Shown: positions 26,714 to 36,954 of the stretch, piece after piece | How positions within the stretch are numbered: the first letter of the stretch is position 1 | Layout of the letters: the number at the start of each line of letters is the position of its first letter | Source: Flavivirga jejuensis | GTDB taxonomy: Bacteria; Bacteroidota; Bacteroidia; Flavobacteriales; Flavobacteriaceae | Assembly (NCBI RefSeq): GCF_030540765.1 | Contig: NZ_JAUOEL010000001.1 | Span: 310,001-374,000 of the forward strand | DNA: 64,000 nt | Reading direction: 5' to 3' | Program-made: the position numbers and the translations under genes | Notes under the pieces: generated by a model | What the model was told of the DNA's origin: nothing | The model's input: only the letters and a program-made list of their open reading frames with translations | Database searches by the model: none

Positions 26714-29700
26714 AAATAAGCTTTTAATTGAATAGAGCCTGTATGTATGGCTTTGCTAGACTCTGTTTTTCTTCCAAGATAACTCAGGTTAAGATCGAGA
26801 AAAGCAGTTAACTTTTTTTGCGCTAATAAAGTCCATGTAAAGTTTTTTCCAGGTTGTAATCCTTCTAACATTTGGTAGGCTACTGGTGTATTTGAATCCC
26901 CATTAAAAATATTAGAAAAATAATTAAACTCACCATTTATAGCACTTTTTTGACTGCTAGCTATGGTAAAAGAAGCGCCGTATTTTTGCTGTTTTAAAGC
27001 CTCTAGGCTTCCTATCGTATTATCTTTACTAGTATATTGGTAAAATATACTAAAACTAGAATTGTCATTATATAAGTACGATAACTTTGGATTCAGGAGT
27101 GTTTCATCAAAATTATAATTCTTGCTTGCAAAGTTCTCACTAATGCTTTCATTATTATTAAAAGATGAAAGCAGGTTTATTAACCAACTTTCGGCAATTT
27201 TATGATTAAAATTAAGTTGATGACTTTTTAAACCGTTTTCTATAAACCCAATAGATAGAATGCTTCGAGTTGTATTATCAAGGTAGGTATAAGAGGTTGT
27301 AAAATGTTGTTTGCCTCTATTAAAGAATAAGACATTTCTAAAATTTAATTGCAAGCCTAATTGATCGGTTTCATCATTTTTAAAAGGATTGAGATTAAAA
27401 CTGTTACCTTCTCGTCTTATCTTTCTATCAATTAAATAACTGGTTTGATTGTAAAAATGTGACCAGAATTTTTTCAATTTACGTTTACTAACACTCCATT
27501 GAGATGGGTTAATAGTAAGTGTTTGACTTAATCTGTTTTGATGTGTTTTTATAAAAACCTGATTAGGTAAAAGTACCCTTATGTATTTTCCTTGGTCTTG
27601 AAATTGTGCAATTTCAAACTCTTCTAATTCTTGTATCCCATTTTCATTATAATCAATCCAAGTATAAGTGCCCTGCCCTGCTTCAACTTCAACATAAGTA
27701 AAATCTTGTTGAGGTAGTGTTCCTGAATTAGTTTCAAAAATGGTATTCCACTGTACAATTTGTTTAAAAAGTTTTTGGTTAAATTGTAATCTGGAATTTA
27801 TAGACTGTTCATTTTCAATAGCACTATCTTCACTTTTTAACGTTCTATAATTAGCATATAAAGACAGATTGGTGTTTTTATTTTGAACCAATCGCGAATT
27901 TAAATAAAACGTATTGGAGGTATTTACTTTTTGTAACTCATTATTTCTTATACTGTCATTCACTCGGTTTTTATAACCTATTTCTGCAAAAACTTTCGTG
28001 CTATCCCCAACGCCAACAAATATTTCGTAGGACTTAAATTTTTGACTTAAGGACGTTAATGTTTGAGTTAGAATATCTTTTTGCTCATTATCCTCAAAAT
28101 CTAATTGAGTACCCAACCAACTTTTTTGCATACCGTAAGTTATACGATTATAAGATCTTAAAAAGGTTGAGGTATCCGTATTAGAATTTGCATTTAAAAA
28201 ACTGGAATAAGATGTGATGTTGAATTTATTTAAAAGTAAGTTTATATTGGTAACATGCCTGTTACCATTAAAATTTTTAGAGTAACCTAGATGCTCAAAT
28301 TGATAGTTAATAATACCTTTTTCAGGATGAGACATTTGAAAACCTGAGTTTAATAAGATTTGATTTCCTAAGTCGTTTTCGGTTTCATTTTCAGAAGATA
28401 AACCTAAATTCCAATCACGATTAAACTCCGCATTGTACAAACGTTCAATGGTTTTAAAATTTTCTTGAATATAATCTGTTTTAGCAAATACACTTAAACT
28501 CCAAAGGCTATCATGTTTGATAAGTTTTTGCTCAATATCAAATTTTCCAGCAAAACCATCATTGTTTTCATCATCTGCATTTGAGAATAAATTTAAGTCG
28601 TTTTTACTACCAGTTGCTTCAAAAGTTATATTTGTTTTTTCGGTTGGTTTATAACTTCCGTTAATGACTGCTATTTGAAGTTTTGTAGGAGCAACCAATT
28701 GAACAATAGGTGCAAAATTTCCTTGACCAACACCTATGAATTCATATATATTATTAATAGCGGTTGTATTGCCTAAGATATAATCTCCTTCATTTGTTCC
28801 AACTTGTGTAAAGGTAACACGATACAATTCATCGTCTGGATCATTTGAAAATACAAAAGCTTCAACACCTCCAATAAGCTCTTTTTTATATAAAATTCTA
28901 TTCTCATTTATAGATTCTTGAACTTCAGAAGGCGCTACCATTAAGCTGCTATCATCACCAGCATTAGATAGTATTAGAATCTGTTCTTCAGATAAATTTT
29001 GTTGAAGGGGTTGGTTTTTTGCATCGTTTTCAGAATATACTGAAATTCCAATATTTAATTTGTCACTTTCATATCGTCCACCACCATAAGCTACAAAACG
29101 GGAGTAATTACGTTCGCTAAATTGATAATCGACAGTAACCCTCATTTCGGAAGTTATAGGATATGTAGAATTAAATATAATTTCACCTGCATTATAATCT
29201 ATAATATAATCTTGATCTTCACCACGTTTTACAGGAATACCATTTACAAAAACCGTCTCACTGCCAGATACAATAAGCACAAATAATTCGCCATTTTGAC
29301 CCTGTAATTTATAGGGGCCTTGATTACCTTCCTGGGCGGTAAACTGACTTCTTGTAAATTGACCACGCACTATAGCACCCGAAGCAAATAAATTGGTTTG
29401 AGCATCCTCATCTCCTAATTTGGTATTAACAGACAAACCTTGAACACGCTTAGAAAAACTTGCGAAATAAGAATCGGTATTTTGTAAATCAATATCACCA
29501 GCACGAATACTCCAACGGTCGCTAAACAATTCAATAAAAACTTGGTCAAATTCATCTAAACGTTGCGAATAGCCACTTTCTTGTAAAGGAATATTAGCAT
29601 CCTGTATGGAGGCTCTAAGTGAAACCTTATCATTAAGCTTTCCCGTTATTTGAAGGTCTAATTCGCTGTTTAAAACCGAACTTTGGTTGTTTCCAATAGT

Positions 29701-30132
29701 CACACCTCTTGAGATACTTCCCGAAGTTGTTAAACCATCAAACGGAATAAAATTTTTAGAAGTATTTGGTTGTGATAGTTTGTATAGTTTGTCAAGGTTA
29801 TTGTTGTTTTCAACAATAATAGCATCATCCAATTGTTGGTAGGTTTTGGTCAAAAAATCGGGGAACTTTAAATAGCTAATAATAATTGAATCGGTTGCAA
29901 CAGGCTTTTTAAAAGAAAGAATAGCTTTAGCATAATCAACCGAATAGAACGTTGAATCAATAATCGTATTATCTTTTCTTTTAATTGAAAATGAACTAGA
30001 ATTTATACTAACACTATCAATACGAATCGTATCTTTTACAACAACTTTTATTGTTTTATAGTTTGAAGTTGGTTCTTGAGCAAATCCACAAAAACCAACT
30101 ATAAATATAAAAATTGATGTAATACACTTCAT
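26710..30132 (-). CDS. Giant outer-membrane beta-barrel protein, function unknown
   Basis: A 1140-residue protein with signal peptide (MKCITSIFIFIVGFCGFAQ). After an N-terminal beta domain it contains SGSISRGVTIGNNQSSVLNSEL, and then runs of alternating hydrophobic strands with aromatic ends and polar turns to the C-terminus, which ends in GSIQLKAYF (terminal aromatic, as in outer-membrane proteins). No plug or TonB box is visible. It belongs to a conserved Bacteroidetes family of unknown function; it may be a cell-surface or secretion-related porin-like protein. Overlaps the M28 gene by 4 bp. Confidence 0.75.
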   Translation of the reverse strand: MKCITSIFIFIVGFCGFAQEPTSNYKTIKVVVKDTIRIDSVSINSSSFSIKRKDNTIIDSTFYSVDYAKAILSFKKPVATDSIIISYLKFPDFLTKTYQQLDDAIIVENNNNLDKLYKLSQPNTSKNFIPFDGLTTSGSISRGVTIGNNQSSVLNSELDLQITGKLNDKVSLRASIQDANIPLQESGYSQRLDEFDQVFIELFSDRWSIRAGDIDLQNTDSYFASFSKRVQGLSVNTKLGDEDAQTNLFASGAIVRGQFTRSQFTAQEGNQGPYKLQGQNGELFVLIVSGSETVFVNGIPVKRGEDQDYIIDYNAGEIIFNSTYPITSEMRVTVDYQFSERNYSRFVAYGGGRYESDKLNIGISVYSENDAKNQPLQQNLSEEQILILSNAGDDSSLMVAPSEVQESINENRILYKKELIGGVEAFVFSNDPDDELYRVTFTQVGTNEGDYILGNTTAINNIYEFIGVGQGNFAPIVQLVAPTKLQIAVINGSYKPTEKTNITFEATGSKNDLNLFSNADDENNDGFAGKFDIEQKLIKHDSLWSLSVFAKTDYIQENFKTIERLYNAEFNRDWNLGLSSENETENDLGNQILLNSGFQMSHPEKGIINYQFEHLGYSKNFNGNRHVTNINLLLNKFNITSYSSFLNANSNTDTSTFLRSYNRITYGMQKSWLGTQLDFEDNEQKDILTQTLTSLSQKFKSYEIFVGVGDSTKVFAEIGYKNRVNDSIRNNELQKVNTSNTFYLNSRLVQNKNTNLSLYANYRTLKSEDSAIENEQSINSRLQFNQKLFKQIVQWNTIFETNSGTLPQQDFTYVEVEAGQGTYTWIDYNENGIQELEEFEIAQFQDQGKYIRVLLPNQVFIKTHQNRLSQTLTINPSQWSVSKRKLKKFWSHFYNQTSYLIDRKIRREGNSFNLNPFKNDETDQLGLQLNFRNVLFFNRGKQHFTTSYTYLDNTTRSILSIGFIENGLKSHQLNFNHKIAESWLINLLSSFNNNESISENFASKNYNFDETLLNPKLSYLYNDNSSFSIFYQYTSKDNTIGSLEALKQQKYGASFTIASSQKSAINGEFNYFSNIFNGDSNTPVAYQMLEGLQPGKNFTWTLLAQKKLTAFLDLNLSYLGRKTESSKAIHTGSIQLKAYF

Positions 30133-30417
30133 TAGATACTTAAACTACAAAAAGTTTAAAATATTTTGTTAATATCATTCGTTAAATCAGTTGTAAAACG
30201 AATATAATTCTTTTAAGGAACTTAAAGGTTTCTTATAAATTTGTCTTTTCCCGAGAAATCGAGATACTAAATAAAAATAAATTTTTGTTTGATAGTGTAA
30301 ATGTAACGTATTATTTATTTTAGCTAGATGAAACGAGCATAATTAAAGATTTTGGTACGTATCACGATATTTATTATGTGAATAACACGCGATAATTAGA
30401 ACAATAACTATATATAA

Positions 30418-31179
30418 ATGAAAATTATATCCTATAATGTAAACGGTATTCGAGCAGCAATTAACAAAGGCTTTGTTGATTGGTTAAAGAGTGCAAACCC
30501 AGATGTTATTTGTTTGCAAGAAATAAAGGCATTAAAAGAGCAACTAGATTTAGATATTTTTGTTGAGGCAGGGTATAAATACAACTATTGGTTTAGTGCT
30601 CAGAAAAAAGGATATAGTGGTGTCGCTATTTTAAGTAAAACGGAACCAAACCATATAGAATATGGAACAGGCATAGAGACGATGGATTTTGAAGGAAGAA
30701 ATATAAGAGCCGATTTTGAAGGTGTATCCGTTATGAGTTTGTATTTGCCATCTGGAACTAATGATGCACGTTTAAACCATAAGTTGGAGTATATGGATTT
30801 GTTTCAAGATTATATAAACAATCTTAAAAAGGATCTGCCTAATCTGGTTATTTGTGGTGATTATAATATTTGTCATGAAGCAATAGATATTCATAATCCT
30901 AAAATGAAAGGCGTATCAGGGTTTTTACCAGTAGAGCGCGAGTGGATTGGGAGCTTTATAGATAGTGGATTTATAGATTCGTTTAGATATTTAAATACAG
31001 AAACTCAACAATATAGTTGGTGGAGTTACCGTGCCAATGCCCGTGCAAATAACAAAGGCTGGCGATTAGATTATGCGATGGTTGCAGAACCATTACAAGA
31101 AAAAATAAAAAGAGCCGTTATACTCTCTGAGGCAGTACATAGTGATCATTGCCCCATTTTAGTAGAAATAGATAATTAA
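30418..31179 (+). CDS. xth: Exodeoxyribonuclease III / AP endonuclease
   Basis: A 253-residue DNase of the endonuclease/exonuclease/phosphatase fold acting in base-excision repair. Motifs: SYNVNGIRAA (Asn), CLQEIKA (catalytic Glu), SLYLPSGTND (Tyr), ICGDYNICH (Asp-x-Asn), WRLDYAMV and SDHCPILVEI (Asp-His). Length is normal. It appears to be followed by the OmpA gene in one transcript (26 bp gap). Confidence 0.95.
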   Translation: MKIISYNVNGIRAAINKGFVDWLKSANPDVICLQEIKALKEQLDLDIFVEAGYKYNYWFSAQKKGYSGVAILSKTEPNHIEYGTGIETMDFEGRNIRADFEGVSVMSLYLPSGTNDARLNHKLEYMDLFQDYINNLKKDLPNLVICGDYNICHEAIDIHNPKMKGVSGFLPVEREWIGSFIDSGFIDSFRYLNTETQQYSWWSYRANARANNKGWRLDYAMVAEPLQEKIKRAVILSEAVHSDHCPILVEIDN

Positions 31180-31223
31180 AACCCATTTTAAATAAGTAAT
31201 AACAGATGATGAACCTAAACAAA

Positions 31224-32183
31224 ATGATAAAAAAAACCTTATTAGCCATAGTAACTTTAACATTTTTAGTGTCTTGTGTATCTCCAAAAATATATAAAGA
31301 ATTAGAAGATAAATATGCTGATTTAAAGGAGGAGAATAGAAAACTTTCTAACGAAAATGATGACCTTTTAAGTGCTAAAACTGCTGCAGAAAATGAATTG
31401 AAACAAATTCAGAAAGACTATGATGAAGCGCTTCAACAACGCGATAAACTACAGTCAGATTATAATGCAGCAAAATCTAATTACGAGAACCTAAAAGCGT
31501 CTTATGATGCATTAGAAAAAAATAGCTCTAGCGCAATAGCAAGAAACTCTAAAAAGAATAGAGAGCTATTAGCACAATTAGAAGCAAAAGAACAAGCTTT
31601 GGCTGCCGAAAATGAACGTTTAGCGAAACTTAAAAAGGAACTGGAAGAGCGATCTAATCGAGTAGCAGAATTAGAGAATGTTATAGCTTCAAAAGATGCC
31701 GCGATGACGCAACTAAAAAATGCGATTTCTAAAGCTTTAACAGACTTTGAAGGTAAAGGTTTAACAGTAGAACAACGGGATGGAAAAGTCTATGTGTCTA
31801 TGGAGAACAAACTTTTATTTGGTTCGGGGAGTTGGGCCGTTGGTTCCGAAGGTAAAAGAGCGGTACAACAATTAGGAAGTGTGCTTGGCGATAATCCAGA
31901 TATTGCAGTTTTAATAGAAGGACATACAGATAATGTACCTTATAAAGGTAACGGACAATTAAGTGGTAACTGGGATTTATCAACCAAACGTGCTACAGCT
32001 ATTGTAAATATATTAAGAGAAAATGCAGCCATAAACCCTGAAAATTTAACGGCAGCTGGTCGTGGTGAGTTTGCACCTATTGCTTCAAATGATACGGCAA
32101 CAGGAAAAGCAAAAAATAGACGTATTGAGGTGATTTTAACACCAAAATTAGATGAGTTATCTAAGTTGTTAAACGATAATTAA
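31224..32183 (+). CDS. OmpA-family lipoprotein with coiled coil
   Basis: From ATG 31224 (319 aa; ATG 31206 is the in-frame alternative) a lipoprotein signal ends at LTFLVSC. Residues about 25-170 form a long coiled coil rich in Glu, Lys and Ala. The C-terminal OmpA peptidoglycan-binding domain shows NKLLFGSGSWAVGSEGK, EGHTDNVPYKG, NWDLSTKRATAIV and AKNRRIEVIL. It likely tethers the outer membrane to peptidoglycan. Confidence 0.92.
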   Translation: MIKKTLLAIVTLTFLVSCVSPKIYKELEDKYADLKEENRKLSNENDDLLSAKTAAENELKQIQKDYDEALQQRDKLQSDYNAAKSNYENLKASYDALEKNSSSAIARNSKKNRELLAQLEAKEQALAAENERLAKLKKELEERSNRVAELENVIASKDAAMTQLKNAISKALTDFEGKGLTVEQRDGKVYVSMENKLLFGSGSWAVGSEGKRAVQQLGSVLGDNPDIAVLIEGHTDNVPYKGNGQLSGNWDLSTKRATAIVNILRENAAINPENLTAAGRGEFAPIASNDTATGKAKNRRIEVILTPKLDELSKLLNDN

Positions 32184-32307
32184 GTCGTTTCAGTAATGAG
32201 GGATGATTGTGACAATCTTTTGAATAGTAGTTCAAAAACCAATTTGGATATGCAATAAAAAGATTCTCACATCACGCAAAAAAGCGCGACTCAGGATATC
32301 AATAGAT

Positions 32308-32347
32308 AAAAAACCTTTGAAAGGCTTAGACCTTTTAAAGGTTTTTT
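32308..32347 (+). terminator. Bidirectional-looking terminator hairpin
   Basis: A 17-bp inverted repeat AAAAAACCTTTGAAAGG (32308-32324) / CCTTTTAAAGGTTTTTT (32331-32347) with one G-T pair and a 6-nt loop, ending in T's. It closes the exonuclease-OmpA unit; a candidate -7 box TATCTTTG (32347-32354) for the next gene begins at its last base. Confidence 0.85.
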
Positions 32348-32380
32348 ATCTTTGCACCTGTCATAAAAAAATAATTACGA

Positions 32381-32410
32381 TTGTCATTCCTGAGAAGGTA
32401 AGAATGACAA
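32381..32410. repeat. REP-like palindrome in 5' leader of aldo/keto reductase
   Basis: TTGTCATTC / GAATGACAA, a perfect 9-bp inverted pair around a 12-nt CTGAGAAGGTAA centre, just before the ATG at 32422. It is a relative of the ATTCCTGC-CTTC-GCAGGAAT element at 1127-1146. The frame of the downstream gene stays open through it, which would wrongly extend that protein by about 35 residues. Confidence 0.65.
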
Positions 32411-32421
32411 AAAAGCTAGTT

Positions 32422-33453
32422 ATGAAATACACAACACTACCAAATACCAATATAAAAGTTAGTAAACTATGTTTGGGTTCCATGACATGGGGAAACCAAA
32501 ATACAGAAGCCGAAGGACATGCACAACTAGATTATGCTTTAGACCAAGGTGTAAATTTTATAGATACGGCAGAGTTGTATCCAGTACCTGCTACAGCAGA
32601 AATGAGTGGGCGTACCAGTAAAATTATTGGTACTTGGTTGCAAAAAACTGGTCATAGGGATAAAGTGATTATTGCTTCTAAAATTGCAGGTCCTGGAGAT
32701 TATACAGCACATATCCGAAAAACAGGATTTAGTCCAAATGCGATTAAAGAGGCCATAGATTTAGAGCTAAAAAGGTTGCAAACCGATTATATAGATTTAT
32801 ATCAGTTACATTGGCCAGAGCGTAATACTAATAGATTTGGCGTTAGAAATTATAAGTATGATTCTAATTGGGAAGATAACTTTAATGAAATATTGCACAG
32901 TCTTGATACTCAGATTAAAGCAGGGAAGATTAGAAATATAGGGATCTCTAATGAAAACTCATGGGGTACGATGCGTTATTTAGAAGAATCTAAAAATCAT
33001 AATTTACCAAAAATAATGACCATTCAAAATGCATATTCTTTACTTACTAGAACGTTTGAAACGGATATGGCTGAAGTGTCGTTAAGAGAAAATGTAGGCT
33101 TATTAGCATATTCCCCAATGGCTTTTGGAGTGCTTTCTGGTAAATATATAAAAGGAAATGCGGCAGATAATGCAAGGCTTAAATTATTTCCAAGATTTGC
33201 AAGATATAGCGGAGAACAAGCTACTGAAGGAGTCAAACAGTATTTAAAAATCGCAGAAGATAATAATATGACTTTGGCACAAATGGCTTTGGCGTTTGTA
33301 AATCAGCAATCCTTTGTTACTAGTACGATTATTGGAGCTACTAATTTAGCTCAATTAAAAGAGAATATAGATAGTATTCATGTTTCTTTAAACGAAGAAG
33401 TGTTATCCCAAATTAATGAGGTGCATAATCTGATGCCTAATCCTGCTCCTTAA
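32422..33453 (+). CDS. Aldo/keto reductase
   Basis: A 343-residue NADPH-dependent oxidoreductase of the AKR superfamily (Tas-like). Catalytic residues are seen in FIDTAELYP (Asp, Tyr), IIASKIAG (Lys) and LYQLHWPER (His); the coenzyme-binding C-terminal motif is TSTIIGATNLAQLKENI. ATG 32422 (MKYTTLPNTNIKVSKL) gives the family N-terminus; upstream codons derive from a repeat. Substrate unknown. Confidence 0.92.
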   Translation: MKYTTLPNTNIKVSKLCLGSMTWGNQNTEAEGHAQLDYALDQGVNFIDTAELYPVPATAEMSGRTSKIIGTWLQKTGHRDKVIIASKIAGPGDYTAHIRKTGFSPNAIKEAIDLELKRLQTDYIDLYQLHWPERNTNRFGVRNYKYDSNWEDNFNEILHSLDTQIKAGKIRNIGISNENSWGTMRYLEESKNHNLPKIMTIQNAYSLLTRTFETDMAEVSLRENVGLLAYSPMAFGVLSGKYIKGNAADNARLKLFPRFARYSGEQATEGVKQYLKIAEDNNMTLAQMALAFVNQQSFVTSTIIGATNLAQLKENIDSIHVSLNEEVLSQINEVHNLMPNPAP

Positions 33454-33667
33454 AATAACTTTATTATTCTAAAGTTACTATGTAATTCTTTATAGTTTGA
33501 CTTTTACAAGTTTACCAATAATATCGTTTTACGGTTTTGCCTCAACTATGTTTTTGTTTTTTCGATAAAATACATAAATTTTATGTGTTTCAAAATTAAG
33601 ATTTTAAAACTAATTATGTAAGTTTAATTGGGAGGTGGTTTTTTATTAATTTTTAAACTTAATTATA

Positions 33668-35062
33668 ATGAAAAACAAACTTAGAATTATCAAATTATTT
33701 TTGGTGTTTGTAATTCCTTTTTTCTTATTTCAGAATTGTTCTGAGGATGAAGTAGTAGAAGGAAAGGTAGAAACGACTCTAGAAGATGATCCTGTGGTCA
33801 ACAAACTTTTAGAAATGGGCTATGAACTTGAAAGAATACAAGAACTTGATGATTTTTATCTTGTTCAAGGGGATTTATTATTCTCTAAAAACATTGAGGA
33901 TTATAACCAAAAAGGGAAAAATAAACAAAGTGATATTCTTGAAAGGCACGCGCATACGGATAATTTAGTTTCTCAAACAAACGTAACCTCAATGACTGTA
34001 TATATAGATTCATCTGTTTCAGTACCTGGAGCTGACAATTGGCAAATTGCAGTAACTGATGCAATTGATGATCTTAATAGTATTAGTAACTCTAAATTAA
34101 ACTTTATAGTTTCAACAAATAGTGATTCAGATATAATTGTTAAAAGTGACAATAATGCGTTACCTAGCAACACCATAGCTGCAGCAGGATTTCCAACAAA
34201 TGATCAACCATATAACACTATCTTGATTAATTTAGATTTTCTCCCTAATATAGATATTAGTGATGGAATTAAAAGATATAATATGGTTCATGAGTTAGGA
34301 CATTGTATTGGCTTACGTCATACAAATTGGGAAACTAATGATCCTTATACAACAGTTGGAGCAAACTTGATCCCAGGAACGCCATCTCAAGACCCTAATT
34401 CAGTAATGAACGGGGGAACAGCGTTAGACTCTTGGAGCGGCTTTTCAGTATATGATATTGTTTCTATTGAATATTTGTATCCTATTCCAACAATTTCAGG
34501 AACTAATTTAATCTGTAATACTGAAACAGAAACCTATACTTTGGTTGGAGCTAGCTCTGCTACATGGCAAGTGTCGTCTAATCTGCAAACTATTTCGTCT
34601 ACAGGAACAAGTATAACCGTAAGCCCTTTAAACGCTTTATTTAGTGGTTCGGCTTATGTAGCAGCTACTATAAATGGAAATACAGTACAGAAAGATTTTT
34701 ATATAGGAAAGCCTTCTCTGGCTCAATTAATGACAAATTCTGGAGTACCGTATGATGTATTTAATTTACCTGCTGGTTGCGAAAATGGTAATACATATTG
34801 GGAGTTTAATACCAGGAATGCATTAGATCAGGTATCAGAGTTTCAGTTTAGCGTTTCTGGAGGGACTCCAATAATAAAAACAGCTATTAACGGTTCAGCA
34901 ATATTAACTGCCCAAGAGTTGGGGATACTTGAGGGACAAACGTTATCTGTTACAGTTAGACCAGTAAATAGTTGTGGTTCTCAAGGTCTAGTACTTGTAA
35001 TAACATTATACAGACCAACAGATTGCGAATGTGGAATAGGAGTTGGCTGTGCACTTCCGTAA
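33668..35062 (+). CDS. M57-type zinc metalloprotease lipoprotein
   Basis: A 464-residue lipoprotein (lipobox LFQNC) with zinc motif MVHELGHCIGLRH near residue 207 and the Met-turn region DPNSVMNGG downstream, the pattern of the M57 / HEIGH metzincin family. After the catalytic domain come about 200 residues of Ig-like beta structure (ISGTNLICNTETETYTL and following) and a cysteine-rich end DCECGIGVGC. No T9SS sorting domain is visible. Surface or periplasmic protease; target unknown. Confidence 0.88.
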   Translation: MKNKLRIIKLFLVFVIPFFLFQNCSEDEVVEGKVETTLEDDPVVNKLLEMGYELERIQELDDFYLVQGDLLFSKNIEDYNQKGKNKQSDILERHAHTDNLVSQTNVTSMTVYIDSSVSVPGADNWQIAVTDAIDDLNSISNSKLNFIVSTNSDSDIIVKSDNNALPSNTIAAAGFPTNDQPYNTILINLDFLPNIDISDGIKRYNMVHELGHCIGLRHTNWETNDPYTTVGANLIPGTPSQDPNSVMNGGTALDSWSGFSVYDIVSIEYLYPIPTISGTNLICNTETETYTLVGASSATWQVSSNLQTISSTGTSITVSPLNALFSGSAYVAATINGNTVQKDFYIGKPSLAQLMTNSGVPYDVFNLPAGCENGNTYWEFNTRNALDQVSEFQFSVSGGTPIIKTAINGSAILTAQELGILEGQTLSVTVRPVNSCGSQGLVLVITLYRPTDCECGIGVGCALP

Positions 35063-35097
35063 CCAACAAACATACAAATGCATGTGTGCATGAAAAC

Positions 35098-35131
35098 AAA
35101 AACCCCTTACTAAAAATAGCAAGGGGTTTTT
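35098..35131. terminator. Terminator between convergent genes
   Basis: AAAAACCCCTT (35098-35108) / AAGGGGTTTTT (35121-35131), a perfect 11-bp stem with 12-nt loop and A/T tails on both sides, so it can end both the M57 protease gene and the minus-strand RNase gene that ends 4 bp away. Confidence 0.9.
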
Positions 35132-35134
35132 AAA

Positions 35135-36682
35135 TTATTTAATTTGATTACCATCTTTGTCAAAAAAATGATATTCTAGATACGTGTAAGCATCTCTTGG
35201 TAAAATTTTAACCCATTTTTTGTGTTCAAAAAACCATTTTGAACGTATCGATGGAAAGCCTTTTGTTAAGAAGGCTGCTATAAAAGGGTGTGTGTTTAAA
35301 GTCAACTTTTTATAGTCTTTTTTTAATAGTTGTTCAAGATCTTGTGTTACTTTTTGCACCAATCCTATAGGTGCTTCAACCTCAGAGCCATTTATAACGA
35401 TATCAGGATTTTCCTCACGTGTTTTAATGTTCATTTCTGGGCGAACGCGTTGTCTTGTTATTTGTATCAATCCAAATTTGCTAGGAGGCAATATTTTGTG
35501 TTTTGCTCTGTCATCTTTCATTTCATCACGAAGATGGTTAAACAATTTTTGCCTGTTTGCAGCATTAGTCATATCAATAAAATCGACTACTATAATGCCT
35601 CCCATGTCACGTAAACGTAATTGACGAGCCATTTCTGTAGCTGCTATTAAATTAACTTCTAAAGCTGTGTCCTCTTGATTATTGGCTTTGTTAGATCTAT
35701 TGCCGCTGTTTACATCTATAACATGTAGTGCTTCGGTATGTTCTACTACCAGATAAGCACCTTTTGCCATAGAAACGGTTTTGCCAAAGGAAGTTTTTAT
35801 TTGTCTTTCAATTCCGAATTTTTCGAAAACAGGAATTTTAGACTGATACAATTTTACTATTGATTCTTTTTTTGGTGCAATTTCTTGCACATAATCTTTA
35901 ATTTGAATGTAAAGCTCTTCATCATCAACATGAATACTTGTAAAAGTGTCATTAAATATGTCTCGTAAAATAGACGAGGCCTTATTCATTTCTCCTAATA
36001 CTTTACTTGGATGATGTGCTTTGTGTAGCTTTTTACACATTGCCGTCCAACGACTAAGCAAATTTTGTAAATCTTTATCTAGTTCAGCTACTTTTCTGCC
36101 TTGTGCTACAGTACGAACAATAATACCGAAACCTGGTGGAGTGATACTCTTTACCAATCGTTTTAGTCGGTCTTTTTCTTCTCTGTCTTCTATTTTTTGA
36201 GAAATAGAAATACGACTAGAAAAAGGAACTAAAACAATATATCTACCAGCAATAGAAAGCTCTGAGCTTATTCTAGGGCCTTTTGTAGATATAGGTTCTT
36301 TAACTATTTGTACTAATAGCGATTGATTAGATTTTAAGGCGTCAGCAATTTTGCCGTCTTTCTCAATATCTTTTTCAAATGGGAAATCTTTTAAAGAAAA
36401 ATCTTTTAGTTTACCTGTGCTTACACGTTTAATGAATTTTAAAAGTGAAGGTAGTTTTGGTCCTAAATCGTGATAATGCAAAAAGGCATCTTTCTCGTAA
36501 CCTACATTAACAAATGCAGCGTTTAGACCAGGAACGGCTTTTCTAATTTTGGCTATAAACACATCACCAACAGAAAAGTCATTACTGTTTTCATCTTTCT
36601 GTAATTCAATAAGTTTTCCATCTTTTAATAAGGCAAAATCAACATTGTCGGAACTAGATCGAATAATCAATTCTTTATCCAT
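35135..36682 (-). CDS. rng: Ribonuclease E/G family endoribonuclease
   Basis: A 515-residue RNase G-type enzyme. The S1-like domain occupies the N-terminus (VGDVFIAKIRKAVPGLNAAFVNVG, then GYEKDAFLHYHDLGP). The DNase-I-like catalytic site is in VIDVNSGNRS and IVVDFIDM, the two metal-binding aspartates. It lacks the long disordered C-terminal scaffold of RNase E. It processes rRNA and mRNA 5' ends in the cytoplasm. Confidence 0.95.
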   Translation of the reverse strand: MDKELIIRSSSDNVDFALLKDGKLIELQKDENSNDFSVGDVFIAKIRKAVPGLNAAFVNVGYEKDAFLHYHDLGPKLPSLLKFIKRVSTGKLKDFSLKDFPFEKDIEKDGKIADALKSNQSLLVQIVKEPISTKGPRISSELSIAGRYIVLVPFSSRISISQKIEDREEKDRLKRLVKSITPPGFGIIVRTVAQGRKVAELDKDLQNLLSRWTAMCKKLHKAHHPSKVLGEMNKASSILRDIFNDTFTSIHVDDEELYIQIKDYVQEIAPKKESIVKLYQSKIPVFEKFGIERQIKTSFGKTVSMAKGAYLVVEHTEALHVIDVNSGNRSNKANNQEDTALEVNLIAATEMARQLRLRDMGGIIVVDFIDMTNAANRQKLFNHLRDEMKDDRAKHKILPPSKFGLIQITRQRVRPEMNIKTREENPDIVINGSEVEAPIGLVQKVTQDLEQLLKKDYKKLTLNTHPFIAAFLTKGFPSIRSKWFFEHKKWVKILPRDAYTYLEYHFFDKDGNQIK

Positions 36683-36923
36683 TTAGTTAATTTTTATCCA
36701 TACAATTAAGTACAGATGGATTATACATTATTTTTTCTGGCAATAATTATTGATTTTCTATTGTCAGATATAAAACCTCAATGACTCTTTTGGTATAAAA
36801 CCAAATTTGTAATTGAGGAAAATTTCACAGGGTTTTTAAATCCGTGGAACTCAAAAAAACATTAAAATATTTAAAGTTTTAATGAACTCATTTCAAAGAA
36901 CTTGTCTGTTTTTTTAAAACCAA

Positions 36924-36950
36924 AAGAAGTAGTTAATCTAACTACTTCTT
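36924..36950 (-). terminator. Terminator behind the 30-aa basic gene
   Basis: A perfect 12-bp stem AAGAAGTAGTTA / TAACTACTTCTT with ATC loop starts 5 bp beyond the small gene's stop codon on the minus strand. The T tract after it is interrupted (TTGGTTTTAAAA), so efficiency is uncertain. Confidence 0.7.
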
Positions 36951-36954
36951 TGAT

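Noticed and set aside
32317-32421. N-terminal extension of the aldo/keto reductase from a TTG at 32317
   Set aside because: The codons run through a terminator stem, a candidate -7 box and a palindromic repeat; ATG 32422 gives the family N-terminus.
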